Below, one piece after another: positions 1-9,011 of a stretch of 54,203 bases of DNA (the first letter of the stretch is position 1; each line of letters opens with the position of its first letter). The notes below the pieces were generated by a model that did no database searches, was not told the origin of the DNA, and saw nothing but the letters and a program-made list of their open reading frames with translations. This DNA comes from Clostridia bacterium (GTDB lineage Bacteria; Bacillota; Clostridia; Acetivibrionales; STF1-152), in assembly GCA_028280575.1 (NCBI GenBank), contig JANQLN010000104.1:1-54203 (forward strand), given 5' to 3'. The position numbers and the translations under genes are program-made.

Positions 1-85
1 TATTGTCAACGCATTTTCAAGAATAACGGAGATTTTTGTTCTCCACTTCTTTTAAATATAACTCTTTTAGCTAAATGTCAACGAT

Positions 86-112
86 ACAGTACACTAGTAC
101 CTTGCGTCATTT
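86..112 (+). repeat. Terminus-like copy of a dispersed repeat
   Basis: This stretch matches the left end of the large palindromic element at the far end of the window (54098-54124) at 25 of 27 positions in the same orientation; the shared core is CTAGTACCTTGCGTC. The internal palindrome of that element is not present here, so this is an end fragment or the point where one was lost. The TGA stop of the adjacent AraC gene (107-109 on the minus strand) lies inside it. The first 85 bases of the window hold nothing else I can identify. Confidence 0.6.
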
Positions 113-931
113 TCTGTTTTTTGCAGCAAATTGACTTGGTGAAATACCAACATGTTTTTTAAACATTTTGGAAAAATGATACGGGTCGTTATATCCGACA
201 GATTTTGATATTTGAGAAACCAAAAATCCGTTTAAAAGTAATTCACATGCTTTCTGCATCCGTATATGAATAAGCATCTGGTACATAGTCATATTGGTAA
301 TTTGCTTAAAAACAGCTCCAAGATAACTTTGGTTGAAGCCTATATAATCTGCGACTTCCTTCATGTCGACTATATTTGCGTAATTTGACACCAGATAATC
401 TTTAATTTTATACACATAATACTCATTTCGCTGCTTACTAGTTTGAAACAGGGGTTCTTGGCTTTTTTCTTCTATCAGTTGGGACAACAGTATCTCAAGC
501 CATCCATGCAGTCGAAGTTCACGTCCGTATTTAAGATTTTGCGTACCAATCATTTGAGAAAAGCACATTTGAATAAAATCAGGATTACTAGAGTGAATGA
601 TAGGATTTGACATTGTAAGTTCTGCCTGGTTAATATAACTGTCTGCTTTAAGACCGTTAAAGCCTACCCAAAAATATTTCCATGGGTTCTTGTTATCTGC
701 CTGGTAGAATGTAACAATATTTGGTTTAATAAAAAAACCCGATCCCTTACCAAGATGGTATTTATTATCTCCAACCTGATATACACCTTTGCCGCCTGTA
801 ATATAGTGGATGACGAAAACATCCCTTACAGCAGGTCCGTATGAGTGACCAGGATCACAGTCCTCAGTACCACAGAAGTGAACTTTGAGATCAACCAGAC
901 CTTGTTCGCGTATATCCACTTTAAACCTCAT
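107..931 (-). CDS. AraC-family transcriptional regulator with cupin-type sensor domain
   Basis: A 274-residue cytoplasmic regulator. The N-terminal half (about residues 10-100) resembles the AraC cupin-like ligand pocket (HYITGGKGVYQV, then a glycine-rich strand and FFIKP). The C-terminal 100 residues are the double helix-turn-helix: MKEVADYIGFNQSYLGAVFKQ is helix pair one, and ISKSVGYNDPYHFSKMFKKH with the terminal GISPSQF is the typical signature. The ATG at 931 has GGAGG upstream. It lies behind a second AraC gene in the same direction, and both point away from the GH2/GH43/sulfatase operon, so local control of that operon in response to a sugar is the likely role. The inducer cannot be read from sequence. 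Its stop codon falls inside a dispersed repeat. Confidence 0.9.
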   Translation of the reverse strand: MRFKVDIREQGLVDLKVHFCGTEDCDPGHSYGPAVRDVFVIHYITGGKGVYQVGDNKYHLGKGSGFFIKPNIVTFYQADNKNPWKYFWVGFNGLKADSYINQAELTMSNPIIHSSNPDFIQMCFSQMIGTQNLKYGRELRLHGWLEILLSQLIEEKSQEPLFQTSKQRNEYYVYKIKDYLVSNYANIVDMKEVADYIGFNQSYLGAVFKQITNMTMYQMLIHIRMQKACELLLNGFLVSQISKSVGYNDPYHFSKMFKKHVGISPSQFAAKNRK

Positions 932-1018
932 TCCAACACCTCCATAACGTGTATGTTTTATTTTAATATAGAGTTTTTAAATAAGTCAACACAGTTTCAT
1001 ATTCATCGGCAAATAGCA

Positions 1019-1882
1019 TTAAATGATGTCCCTGGTTTGTTTCCTGAAGTTTAAAGGGGACAGGCTGGTTTTTTTCTTAAATATGTTTGAAAAATAATAT
1101 GGATCGGCAAAAGATAGAGTGAATGCTATTTCTTTAACAGATGCTGATGAATTATGAAGCAGGTTTTTAGCGATGTCTATCTTTTTATGTAATATATAGT
1201 TATATGGTGAAATGTTTAAATCGCTTCTAAATGCATTTGTAATATGGTGGACGGGAATTCCGGTTTTTTTGTTGATAATAGACAGTGAGAGCTTTTTGTG
1301 GATATTATTATCAATAAACCTCTTTATTGTTAAGGTAGTTTGACTTATTTTATTTAAAATATTTTGTTGACTATGCGCAAGTCTTAATAATATTTCATGC
1401 AGATAAAGCATTAATTGTATGTGCTTTTCTTCAAAAGTATTATCTGAATTTAAGCAAAAATCCAATGATATGCTAAATAGCTTTAGCATATCGTTGCCTT
1501 CGTATAGGCATCTGTCTATTAAAGCATATGAAGATATCAGTTCAAGAAAAAAATCACCCATAATGTTAAACCAAAAGAACTCCCAATTGCAATGTTTTTT
1601 AGTATAATAAAGATGCTTTGTATTTTTTGGAAGAATAAAAAGATCACCTGCTGATGTGAGTATTGTGCCGCTTTTAGTTTCCAAATATCCGTTTCCTGAC
1701 TTAACATAACCAATAACGCTAATTGAGCGGCATTGGTTTTCGATTTTAAATTGGCTATCGCATTTTGAAAACCCAACACTTAAAATAGCCATCGAGCTTA
1801 ATCTTTTATAGCTGTTTGGAAACGTGAAAGCAGTAGCATTTTCACCTTTTAGAATCCTCATTATTTTATAGTCAAACCTCAT
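1019..1882 (-). CDS. AraC-family transcriptional regulator (second of pair)
   Basis: A 287-residue AraC regulator with an N-terminal cupin-like part (VIGYVKSGNGYLETKSG and GDLFILPKNTKHLYY, about residues 55-95) and a C-terminal double HTH (LSIINKKTGIPVHHITNAF, then VKEIAFTLSFADPYYFSNIFKKK and LSPLNF). The second HTH signature is well conserved and the first is more divergent. It is divergent from the GH2 gene across about 157 bp that carry a 9-bp inverted repeat, the natural place for its operator. No clear Shine-Dalgarno precedes the ATG at 1882; an internal ATG seven codons in is possible. The two AraC genes are only distantly alike, so this is not a recent tandem duplication. Confidence 0.88.
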   Translation of the reverse strand: MRFDYKIMRILKGENATAFTFPNSYKRLSSMAILSVGFSKCDSQFKIENQCRSISVIGYVKSGNGYLETKSGTILTSAGDLFILPKNTKHLYYTKKHCNWEFFWFNIMGDFFLELISSYALIDRCLYEGNDMLKLFSISLDFCLNSDNTFEEKHIQLMLYLHEILLRLAHSQQNILNKISQTTLTIKRFIDNNIHKKLSLSIINKKTGIPVHHITNAFRSDLNISPYNYILHKKIDIAKNLLHNSSASVKEIAFTLSFADPYYFSNIFKKKTSLSPLNFRKQTRDII

Positions 1883-1901
1883 TTCATTTTATATTAATGC
1901 A

Positions 1902-1925
1902 TTGTAATATTAATATATATTACAA
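1902..1925. promoter_or_regulatory. Inverted repeat in the divergent araC / GH2 intergenic region
   Basis: TTGTAATAT and ATATTACAA are perfect 9-bp arms around a 6-base spacer, midway between two divergent genes. A second, looser pair of arms, TAAATGA and TCATTTA, lies at 1974-1998 near a TTGACA at 1962-1967. AraC proteins often bind direct repeats, so operator function is an inference from position only. Confidence 0.4.
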
Positions 1926-2039
1926 TAAACGGTTTTGTCAAATCCTCATTTATTTATAATTTTGACAAGACATTAAATGATGGTGCTGATGTCATTTATA
2001 TAGGTATGATGAACCAGCATTTAAGAAAGGGTGGATAAA

Positions 2040-3779
2040 ATGAATTTATTGGAAAACGAAATTCCAAGGCCGGAACATCCAAAACCTCAAATGGTAAGAG
2101 AAGAATGGATGAATCTTAACGGGAAATGGGAATTTGAAATTGATAACTCGGTTTCAGGGGAAGATAGAGAGTTTTATAAAAGGGAGAAACTAAATGATGA
2201 GATTATTGTTCCGTTCTGTCCGGAAAGCAATCTGTCAGGTATTGGCAATATCGATTTTATGAACTCAGTTTGGTATAAAAAAGACATTGAAATACCAGAA
2301 AAATGGGCCGATAAAAATATACTGCTCCATTTTGGTGCAGTTGACTATACTGCGAAAGTTTGGATTAATGGTGCGTTTGCCGGGAAGCATAATGGAGGAT
2401 ATACCGGCTTTTATTTTAATATTACCAAGCTGCTGAAAAAAGGCAGAAACACAATAGTATTAAATGCTTTTGATAATGTAAGATCATTTAAGCAGCCTGC
2501 AGGTAAACAAAGAGATACTTACATGACAACAAAAGGATGCAAATATACAAGGACTACGGGAATATGGCAGACAGTTTGGCTTGAAGCTGTTAATAAGGAC
2601 TATATTGATCATTTAAAAATGACTCCTGATCCTAAGAATAAAAAGCTGGTTGTAGAAGCTCATCTAAAAGGTGATGTTCATCATTGTGAAGTAATAGTCA
2701 AAGCGCTTTATAAGAATAGAGAGGTGGGAGTTGGAAAAGGAATTGTATCATGGAAAACATCAATGATGGAAGTTCCTATATCTGAAGTAATACTTTGGGA
2801 ACCTGGCAAACCTGAATTGTATGACCTGGAGATATCTTTAAGGAAAAATGGCCAAGAGGTAGATTATATTAAAAGCTATTTTGGAATGCGTTCAATTTCA
2901 GTTACACCTGGGTACACCATTTTAATAAATGATAAGCCTGTCTTTCAAAGGTTGGTTTTGGATCAAGGATTTTACCCGGATGGTATTTATACCGCACCTA
3001 CCGATGAAGCCTTAAAAAATGATATTGAAATATCCATGGGACTTGGTTTTAATGGAGCAAGGTTGCATGAGAAAATCTTTGAACCAAGATTTCTTTATTG
3101 GGCTGACAAGCTTGGTTATATTGTTTGGGGAGAACATGCAAACTGGGGACTTGACGTAAGTGAAGCCCATTCAATAGGCTATTTCTTGCCGGAGTGGATG
3201 GAGTCTGTAAAGAGGGATTACAATCATCCTTCAATAGTAGGATGGTGCCCGTTTAATGAAACTCAGGAGAATACTTGCCTTGATGTATTAAATATCGTCT
3301 ATGAAACGACAAAACAATATGACACAACAAGACCTGTCATCGATACAAGCGGATATGTCAGAAGTCAAAAATCAGACATATATGATTGCCATAATTATTG
3401 CCAGGACCCTGTCTTAGTCGAGGAATGGTATGCACCATTGAAGGAGGGAAAGCCTCCTTTAAAAGAGCTTGGCAGAAATGTACCTGATGCGAGACTGACT
3501 TTTGTAAGTGAATATGGAGGAATAAAATGGGCTCCGGGAAATGAGACGGGATGGGGATACGGCGATGCACCAACATCAGAGGAGGAATTTATTGAAAGAT
3601 ATAGAGGGCTTACTACAGCATTATTAAAAAACTCAAAAATGACTGCTTTTTGCTATACGCAGCTTTACGATGTAGAACAGGAGGTTAACGGTCTGTATAC
3701 ATATAACAGGAAACCGAAATTTAATCCTGAGATATTTAAAAAGATAAATAAGCAAAAGGCGGCAATAGAAGAATTGTGA
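2040..3779 (+). CDS. Glycoside hydrolase family 2 (beta-galactosidase/beta-glucuronidase-like)
   Basis: About 579 residues, with the GH2 order: jelly-roll sugar-binding domain (residues about 15-185, containing WYKKDIEIP and the FGAVDYTAKVWING strand), immunoglobulin-like domain (about 190-285) and TIM barrel (about 285-580). The acid/base glutamate is in GWCPFNETQ (near residue 407) and the nucleophile in FVSEYGG (near 491). It acts on a terminal beta-linked sugar or uronic acid; which one cannot be told. No signal peptide, so it works in the cytoplasm. The chosen ATG has AGAAAGG nine bases upstream; an upstream in-frame GTG at 2031 abuts that site and is unlikely. It is the first gene of an operon with GH43 and sulfatase genes, divergent from two AraC genes. 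Confidence 0.87.
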   Translation: MNLLENEIPRPEHPKPQMVREEWMNLNGKWEFEIDNSVSGEDREFYKREKLNDEIIVPFCPESNLSGIGNIDFMNSVWYKKDIEIPEKWADKNILLHFGAVDYTAKVWINGAFAGKHNGGYTGFYFNITKLLKKGRNTIVLNAFDNVRSFKQPAGKQRDTYMTTKGCKYTRTTGIWQTVWLEAVNKDYIDHLKMTPDPKNKKLVVEAHLKGDVHHCEVIVKALYKNREVGVGKGIVSWKTSMMEVPISEVILWEPGKPELYDLEISLRKNGQEVDYIKSYFGMRSISVTPGYTILINDKPVFQRLVLDQGFYPDGIYTAPTDEALKNDIEISMGLGFNGARLHEKIFEPRFLYWADKLGYIVWGEHANWGLDVSEAHSIGYFLPEWMESVKRDYNHPSIVGWCPFNETQENTCLDVLNIVYETTKQYDTTRPVIDTSGYVRSQKSDIYDCHNYCQDPVLVEEWYAPLKEGKPPLKELGRNVPDARLTFVSEYGGIKWAPGNETGWGYGDAPTSEEEFIERYRGLTTALLKNSKMTAFCYTQLYDVEQEVNGLYTYNRKPKFNPEIFKKINKQKAAIEEL

Positions 3780-3812
3780 CAAGGGAAAGAGAGTTTGTAA
3801 TAGTGGGACAGG

Positions 3813-5321
3813 ATGGATTGTATGGATAATATTTATAAAGCGGATAGATGGGATGGTACATATAAAAACCCAATAATATATGGTAATTTTGCTGATCCTT
3901 CAATTATCAGGGATGGGGATAACTACTATATGGTACATGGCGGGACCGGGTATAGATCCATGTTAATGTGGCATTCGAGAGATTTAGTCAATTGGAGACC
4001 TCTATATTATGTACTGGAGGGTTATGAAGGAAATGTATGGGCTCCTGAGTTGATAAAGTATAAAGATACATACTATATATATAATTATGGCCCGGATACA
4101 AAAGGGGGCAATACCTGGGTTACTGTGACAAAAGATATTAAAAATGGACCCTGGAGTGAACCGGCTTCAATAGGAAATGTTGAAGGTATTGATCCGGGAC
4201 ATGTTATTGGTGAAGATGGTAAAAGGTATGTATTTATGTCTAAAAATATTGTTTATCCATTATCTGATGATGGGTTAAAGGTAACAGGACAAGGTAAAAA
4301 AGTATGTGATGATTGGCCTATACCTGATGATTGGGACATCGAAGGCGTGTGCACCGAATCTCCAAAACTGCTATGGAAAGCTGGATGGTGTTATTTAACT
4401 GTTGCTGAGGGAGGAACATTTGGTCCTCCTACAAGCCATTCTATCATAAGCTTCAGGTCAAAGAGTATATTCGGACCTTGGGAGCCTTCTCCATATAATC
4501 CTGTAAGCCATACAAAAAGCCGTGAAGAAACATGGTGGTCAAAAGGGCATGGTACACTTATTGATACTCCTTTAGGTGATTGGTATATTGTATATCATGG
4601 CATATTGAACAATAAACGGTATCATGGAAGAATGACTTTGATGGAACCTGTAAAATGGTCCTCGGATGATTGGTTCTACATACCAGGAAACTTGAAAACA
4701 GATAGTAATATAAAAAAACCTGCAAGCGGCGAAGCTGTTACTTGTAATATAAAATTAAGCGATGACTTCAAATCAGGTAAATTAGGTCTGCAATGGAATT
4801 TAATAAATAATGAGGCGGCGGAGCGTATTTCTTTTTCAGATGAAGGTTTGGTAATGAAATGCTATGGGTTAAGTTTACATGATACAAGTCCTCTATTGTG
4901 CTGGAACCAGCATGATTCAGTAGAAGTTGTTACGGAATTGACTGTGCAGGAAGGTTCCGGCGGAGGAATGACTTTTTATTATGGAAATATACAATCATGT
5001 GGTATTGCATTGGCGGATGGTTTAATAAAAGTATATAATATGGGAAAGCCATGGATGCAGAAACCAGTGAATTGTTGTGAATATAATGATAAACATATAT
5101 TTTTTAAATTAAAGAACATTAGCGGCATAGTAAGTCCATGGTATAGTAGGGAGGGTGTTCATTGGACAAAAATAAATATTTGCTTTGATGTTACAAATTG
5201 GAATAAAAATTCAAACTCAGGTATTGGTTACGGCTGGGTTCGTCCGGGCTTGTTTGCTTTTGGAAAAGGCAGCATCACGTTCCATCAATTTATATATCAT
5301 TCATTACATGGGGTTAAATAA
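3813..5321 (+). CDS. Glycoside hydrolase family 43-like enzyme
   Basis: A 502-residue protein. The first 300 residues are a five-bladed beta-propeller of GH43 type with all three acidic residues in family order: general base Asp in NFADPS (about 28), pKa-modulating Asp in GIDPGH (about 127) and acid Glu in CTESPKL (about 182). Residues about 315-495 look like the C-terminal concanavalin A-like sandwich found in GH43 xylosidases (SDDFKSGKLGLQWNL; DTSPLLCW). GH43 members release arabinose, xylose or galactose; this one cannot be assigned. No signal peptide. It begins 33 bases after the GH2 stop, so it is co-transcribed. ATG 3822 is an equally good start, since AGGA lies eight bases before it whereas nothing is well spaced for 3813. 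Confidence 0.85.
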   Translation: MDCMDNIYKADRWDGTYKNPIIYGNFADPSIIRDGDNYYMVHGGTGYRSMLMWHSRDLVNWRPLYYVLEGYEGNVWAPELIKYKDTYYIYNYGPDTKGGNTWVTVTKDIKNGPWSEPASIGNVEGIDPGHVIGEDGKRYVFMSKNIVYPLSDDGLKVTGQGKKVCDDWPIPDDWDIEGVCTESPKLLWKAGWCYLTVAEGGTFGPPTSHSIISFRSKSIFGPWEPSPYNPVSHTKSREETWWSKGHGTLIDTPLGDWYIVYHGILNNKRYHGRMTLMEPVKWSSDDWFYIPGNLKTDSNIKKPASGEAVTCNIKLSDDFKSGKLGLQWNLINNEAAERISFSDEGLVMKCYGLSLHDTSPLLCWNQHDSVEVVTELTVQEGSGGGMTFYYGNIQSCGIALADGLIKVYNMGKPWMQKPVNCCEYNDKHIFFKLKNISGIVSPWYSREGVHWTKINICFDVTNWNKNSNSGIGYGWVRPGLFAFGKGSITFHQFIYHSLHGVK

Positions 5322-5378
5322 CAAGATATAACAGTTAGTCCCAAAATTTGGATCAATAAATAAAAGGAGTGTTTACAT

Positions 5379-6926
5379 TTGAACGAAGAAAAGAGACCTA
5401 ATATATTATTAATACAAGCGGATCAGCTGTCTCCCTTTTCACTTGGTTTATACGGTAATCCGGTAGTGAAGACACCTTCAATTGAAGCTCTTGCAGTTGA
5501 AAGTGTTGTTTTTAATAAGGCATACTGTAACTATCCTTTGTGCGTACCCTCAAGAACGAGCATGATGACCGGCCAGTTCCCTTCAACAATAGGATCCTAT
5601 GAAAATGCTTTACATATGAATCCTGCGGAAGTATCGTTACCTCTTGTATTAAGGCAAGCAGGATACCGTACTGCAATGGTCGGTAAGAATCATGCATTTA
5701 CAGATGGTAGCTCGCCTGATGTTCATGGCGGTAACAGATTTTTTGACCATCCTGAAGCTACGGAGAAAAAACGCTGCGATGAACTTCATCGTATTTTTGA
5801 TATAGTATGTGAAGCTGACCATGGAGCTGGTGTTGAAGGCTGTATGTATAATGAGGAAGTGCTTGATTACTGGAGATGGGTATGTAAAAAGGTATGGCTT
5901 AAAGGAGATATGACACATGGCGTCAATCCATATGATTCAAAATGTTCAAGTTCCTACCTCCTTGGAGAAAAAGCTTGTCAGGTTTTACAGGAACTCTCGG
6001 CAGGAAATCAGCCGTTTTTCATGTGGTTATCCTATCCTGATCCTCATACCCCCTATCAGGTATCAGAGCCCTATGCTTCTATGTATAAGCCGGAAGAAGT
6101 TCCAAAACCCCTGGAAGATACACTGGATAATAAACCGGAAAGGCATAGAATACAGGTTGAAATGACAAATAAAAAATATTCGAAAGAAGCAATCCAGGAA
6201 ATCAGGGCGTTACACTATGGTATGATCAGCCAGATGGATGATTCAATTGGCCGTGTCATAGATTCATTAAAATCGACCGGACTTTGGGAGAATACAATTG
6301 TAGTTTTTACTGCAGACCATGGAGATAGCATGGGAGATCATGGTGTTATGCAAAAGCACAACTTTTTTTATGATTCTTTTACACGTGTACCGTTAACCAT
6401 AAGAATACCGGGGACTAAATCAAGATACACCAATTCATTGGTGTCATTAATCGATTTATTGCCGACTATTCTTTCATTGGTGAAACTTCCGCCGCTACCG
6501 CAGGCACAAGGTATAAACCTTTCATCCTTCCTTAAGGGGGACAGTGAAGATACTCAGCCGTATATTATGATGGAATGCGGCGACATGGGTGATGAGAAAG
6601 AATTGGTAAATGACCGGGGGTTTGAAATAAATAGAGTTGGAGGTTTAGGACGTGGTATAAGTCTTAGAACAAAAAAATACAAGCTTAATGCATATGAAAA
6701 TGATCTTTGGGAAATCTACAACATGGAAGATGATCCAGAGGAACTTAACAATCTATATGGGACAAAGGAAGGCAATCAATGTATTAATCAGCTTAGTAAA
6801 ACACTAATACAAAATATGTTAAGAATAAAAGACCGAAACCCGGTGAATAGAAAAATACGCCCTAATAATACAAATAGAAGAATTTTTCGTTGGAGCCCAA
6901 TAAATCCCATCAGCATGGACAACTAG
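5379..6926 (+). CDS. Cys-type sulfatase (arylsulfatase family S1)
   Basis: A 515-residue sulfatase of the alkaline-phosphatase fold. The sulfatase signature CVPSRTSMMTGQ begins at Cys55, which must be converted to formylglycine for activity; metal-binding residues are visible in LIQADQLSP near the start and in VVFTADHGDSMGDHG near residue 310. It should remove sulfate esters from a sugar or glycan. The TTG start is set by AAAGGAG seven to eight bases upstream. No signal peptide, so it acts on imported sulfated oligosaccharides. It is the third gene of the GH2-GH43-sulfatase operon. No sulfatase-maturating radical-SAM enzyme is encoded in the window. The TAG stop is embedded in a degenerate copy of the dispersed repeat. 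Confidence 0.9.
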   Translation: MNEEKRPNILLIQADQLSPFSLGLYGNPVVKTPSIEALAVESVVFNKAYCNYPLCVPSRTSMMTGQFPSTIGSYENALHMNPAEVSLPLVLRQAGYRTAMVGKNHAFTDGSSPDVHGGNRFFDHPEATEKKRCDELHRIFDIVCEADHGAGVEGCMYNEEVLDYWRWVCKKVWLKGDMTHGVNPYDSKCSSSYLLGEKACQVLQELSAGNQPFFMWLSYPDPHTPYQVSEPYASMYKPEEVPKPLEDTLDNKPERHRIQVEMTNKKYSKEAIQEIRALHYGMISQMDDSIGRVIDSLKSTGLWENTIVVFTADHGDSMGDHGVMQKHNFFYDSFTRVPLTIRIPGTKSRYTNSLVSLIDLLPTILSLVKLPPLPQAQGINLSSFLKGDSEDTQPYIMMECGDMGDEKELVNDRGFEINRVGGLGRGISLRTKKYKLNAYENDLWEIYNMEDDPEELNNLYGTKEGNQCINQLSKTLIQNMLRIKDRNPVNRKIRPNNTNRRIFRWSPINPISMDN

Positions 6927-6943
6927 TACTTTGCATCGATTTG
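6923..6943 (+). repeat. Degenerate copy of the dispersed repeat end
   Basis: ACTAGTACTTTGCATC matches ACTAGTACCTTGCGTC at 14 of 16 positions and both continue with ATTT after a one-base shift, in the same orientation as the copy at 86-112. It covers the sulfatase stop codon, as the copy at 86-112 covers the AraC stop. The remaining bases to 7012 are AT-rich with no clear terminator. Confidence 0.35.
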
Positions 6944-7012
6944 ATATTATACACTAAAATTAAATAATAGAAAATGTTTTCACTAAATTTTGGTTAACGC
7001 ATTCCTTATATC

Positions 7013-7747
7013 TTATCTATGAGTTTTTTTAGTAATATTTTCTATAGGGCAGCTGATTAAATGTGAAGTCGAATAAAGAAAGTAAAGCGTAGCTATTATT
7101 GATATTATTACAGCCGGAAAAGCTGTTACCGGCAGGGCAATCAAGTCCATTTTTCCAAGTTCTTTTAAAAATTGATCGCTGCCCGGGGGGCTTTTCATTA
7201 CCAGGAATGTTAACACGAAATTCAATACAGCACTAATTGTAAAAGTACCAACAAAAAATAAATTCGTATTAAAAATTATTCGATTAAACTCAGCATGCAG
7301 GGATTTGTCATTTAGTTTCTCCTCAATTAAATCCAAATTCATATTATTTAGGAATAAAGCTGTTATTAAAGGGTTGTCTGTCTTTAAACTAAAGAAAAAC
7401 GAAATCGCCATGATTAGAGGAAGCAAAGATTCTTTTATTGCAAACCACAATACGTTTGCTTTTAATAAACCCAGGACACCCGTCAATATGACACTCAAAA
7501 AACCAATTGCTGCAAAAAGATCAATTTTCCTTTCTATTATATATTTGTATATACCGAGGCTTAATGGAAATGAAATTGATATGAGCAAAACTGATCCATG
7601 TCCCAATATGCCTTCTTTTGAGAATTTCATCAAAATAATAGACGGAATAAGCACTGCTATCAGTATCACAATCAATGGGTTGTTTATCCCTCTATTTCCT
7701 TTCTTTGACCTATTTTTCAATGAAATCCTGTCAATGGCTTTATTCAT
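7013..7747 (-). CDS. VC0807-like multi-pass membrane protein
   Basis: A 244-residue protein with about six hydrophobic segments after a basic N-terminus (residues 8-20 are rich in K and R). The central stretch with IKESLLPLIMAISFFFSLKT, followed by LFFVGTFTISAVLNF, resembles the VC0807/septation-protein-A-like family, whose biochemical role is not established. It is the last gene of a four-gene minus-strand operon, 54 bases after the YhfC-like gene. The family assignment rests on recall of the pattern and is moderate. The reverse strand carries a 149-codon open frame that looks like a shadow of this gene. Confidence 0.6.
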   Translation of the reverse strand: MNKAIDRISLKNRSKKGNRGINNPLIVILIAVLIPSIILMKFSKEGILGHGSVLLISISFPLSLGIYKYIIERKIDLFAAIGFLSVILTGVLGLLKANVLWFAIKESLLPLIMAISFFFSLKTDNPLITALFLNNMNLDLIEEKLNDKSLHAEFNRIIFNTNLFFVGTFTISAVLNFVLTFLVMKSPPGSDQFLKELGKMDLIALPVTAFPAVIISIIATLYFLYSTSHLISCPIENITKKTHR

Positions 7748-7801
7748 TTTCTAACCCCTTTCAAAGTAATACTCTAATAATCTATTCCGTGCCGTTATTC
7801 T

Positions 7802-8548
7802 TCAAGACGGATATGTTTTTATGGTCCCGATTAAGGCTATAATGCCAAGAATAATAAATATTGATTGATACGCCCAATACTGAGAGGCCTTTGAAATATT
7901 TCTGATGCCTTTTTCTAAAATCAACCAAGCAGCTATGGCGTCCACAAGGCTTTTAAAAACGAAGGATATCCAAAAATATAGATATAAATTCTCCTGAACC
8001 GCTATAATTATTAACACACAACAAAATACATGAATGAATAATGTAAAAATTCTTTCTACAATTCCAACGGGTATCATCAATATGTTATTCATGTTAAGTG
8101 AGAATCTATTACCTGTATCATCTTCTACATTTTTGCGCTTAACAAGATAGATTACGCTACTTATTCCCAGGGCCAATGCTTCAAACGCACCAAACCCGAT
8201 TCCATAGCCAAGAATGTTCACCCGTTCCGCCTGGTTTAATACAGGTAAAAAATAAACAAAAGCCAAAACAAAACCACATTCAAATATTCCTGTAAGAAGT
8301 CCCATATAAGACCATGACAGTGCTTTGGATATTGTATTTCCCAGTTTATCCTTGAGAATCTTTAATATTTGTTTATTCATAGAATCTGACCACATAAATT
8401 TGAGAAAAACCGATATGATCCATGATATTCCACCCAGTAAAAATATACCCATTGAGATGTCATTTATTACAGCATATATCATAGAAAAAACTGCCACTGA
8501 AATCATACCGGTACCGGTTAAATAAAATATTGGATGTATTTTTTTCAC
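7802..8548 (-). CDS. YhfC-family putative intramembrane protease
   Basis: About 248 residues with seven or so membrane helices. The motifs ECGFVLAF, GYGIGFGAFEALALGI and VGIVERIFTLFIHV place conserved Glu, Gly-rich and Glu-Arg residues within membrane segments, as in the YhfC (DUF2324) family, which is distantly related to CAAX-type intramembrane proteases; activity is predicted only. The GTG start (VKKIHP) follows GGGAGGTCAGG; a longer frame opening at a TTG (8683) would overlap the upstream gene by over 100 bases and lacks a ribosome site. It begins 28 bases after the small membrane protein gene, so it is probably co-transcribed with it and with the XRE regulator. Confidence 0.65.
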   Translation of the reverse strand: MKKIHPIFYLTGTGMISVAVFSMIYAVINDISMGIFLLGGISWIISVFLKFMWSDSMNKQILKILKDKLGNTISKALSWSYMGLLTGIFECGFVLAFVYFLPVLNQAERVNILGYGIGFGAFEALALGISSVIYLVKRKNVEDDTGNRFSLNMNNILMIPVGIVERIFTLFIHVFCCVLIIIAVQENLYLYFWISFVFKSLVDAIAAWLILEKGIRNISKASQYWAYQSIFIILGIIALIGTIKTYPS

Positions 8549-8576
8549 TGCCCTGACCTCCCTCACAAATACCAAG

Positions 8577-9011
8577 TCATTCCGTATATCTCTTTTCCCA
8601 AAAATATAAAATAGTTTTATATAAAATGTAAATAAAAAGAGTACAAAGATATCCTTTTCCAAACGCATTTGACAAATGGCCAAAGTCCCTAACCTGTTTG
8701 AAAAAGAGCAAAATCACAGCAGTCGCAAATCCTGAAAACAAAGGAACTAAAAAAACAAAATACAACTGCTCTTTTTTATTCATTGAAACAGGATATGCAA
8801 CCGGTACACCTTTGGCTGCAAGGATAAAAAACTGGGCCAACGAGGCAATAATCCAAACTACAAAGATATCCAGAGTGCTCATAAAAGTTTCATTCAGATA
8901 AAACCACCTGTATAAAAGCAATACAAAAATACCAAACCAAAATATTGTGTAACCAATACTTTTAGCTGCATTAACATCTATATTTACTCTTTCATCATTT
9001 TTCATCTTCAT
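8577..9011 (-). CDS. Four-helix membrane protein of unknown function
   Basis: I do not recognise the family with confidence. The 144-residue protein has a charged 12-residue start and four clear hydrophobic segments (about 18-36, 45-67, 83-105, 118-136). The pattern resembles small membrane proteins that are paired with XRE repressors in Firmicutes. Its start overlaps the end of the XRE gene by 17 bases, which indicates translational coupling and a shared role: the repressor may answer to a state sensed in the membrane, or simply control the expression of this operon. Confidence 0.7.
   Translation of the reverse strand: MKMKNDERVNIDVNAAKSIGYTIFWFGIFVLLLYRWFYLNETFMSTLDIFVVWIIASLAQFFILAAKGVPVAYPVSMNKKEQLYFVFLVPLFSGFATAVILLFFKQVRDFGHLSNAFGKGYLCTLFIYILYKTILYFWEKRYTE

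Noticed and set aside
845-1054. 69-codon plus-strand frame crossing the two AraC genes
   Set aside because: It overlaps the conserved N-terminus of one AraC gene and the end of the other; a shadow frame.
7305-7754. 149-codon plus-strand frame opposite the VC0807-like gene
   Set aside because: Antisense to a membrane-protein gene in an ordered operon and without a ribosome site; such long shadows are common opposite hydrophobic coding sequence.
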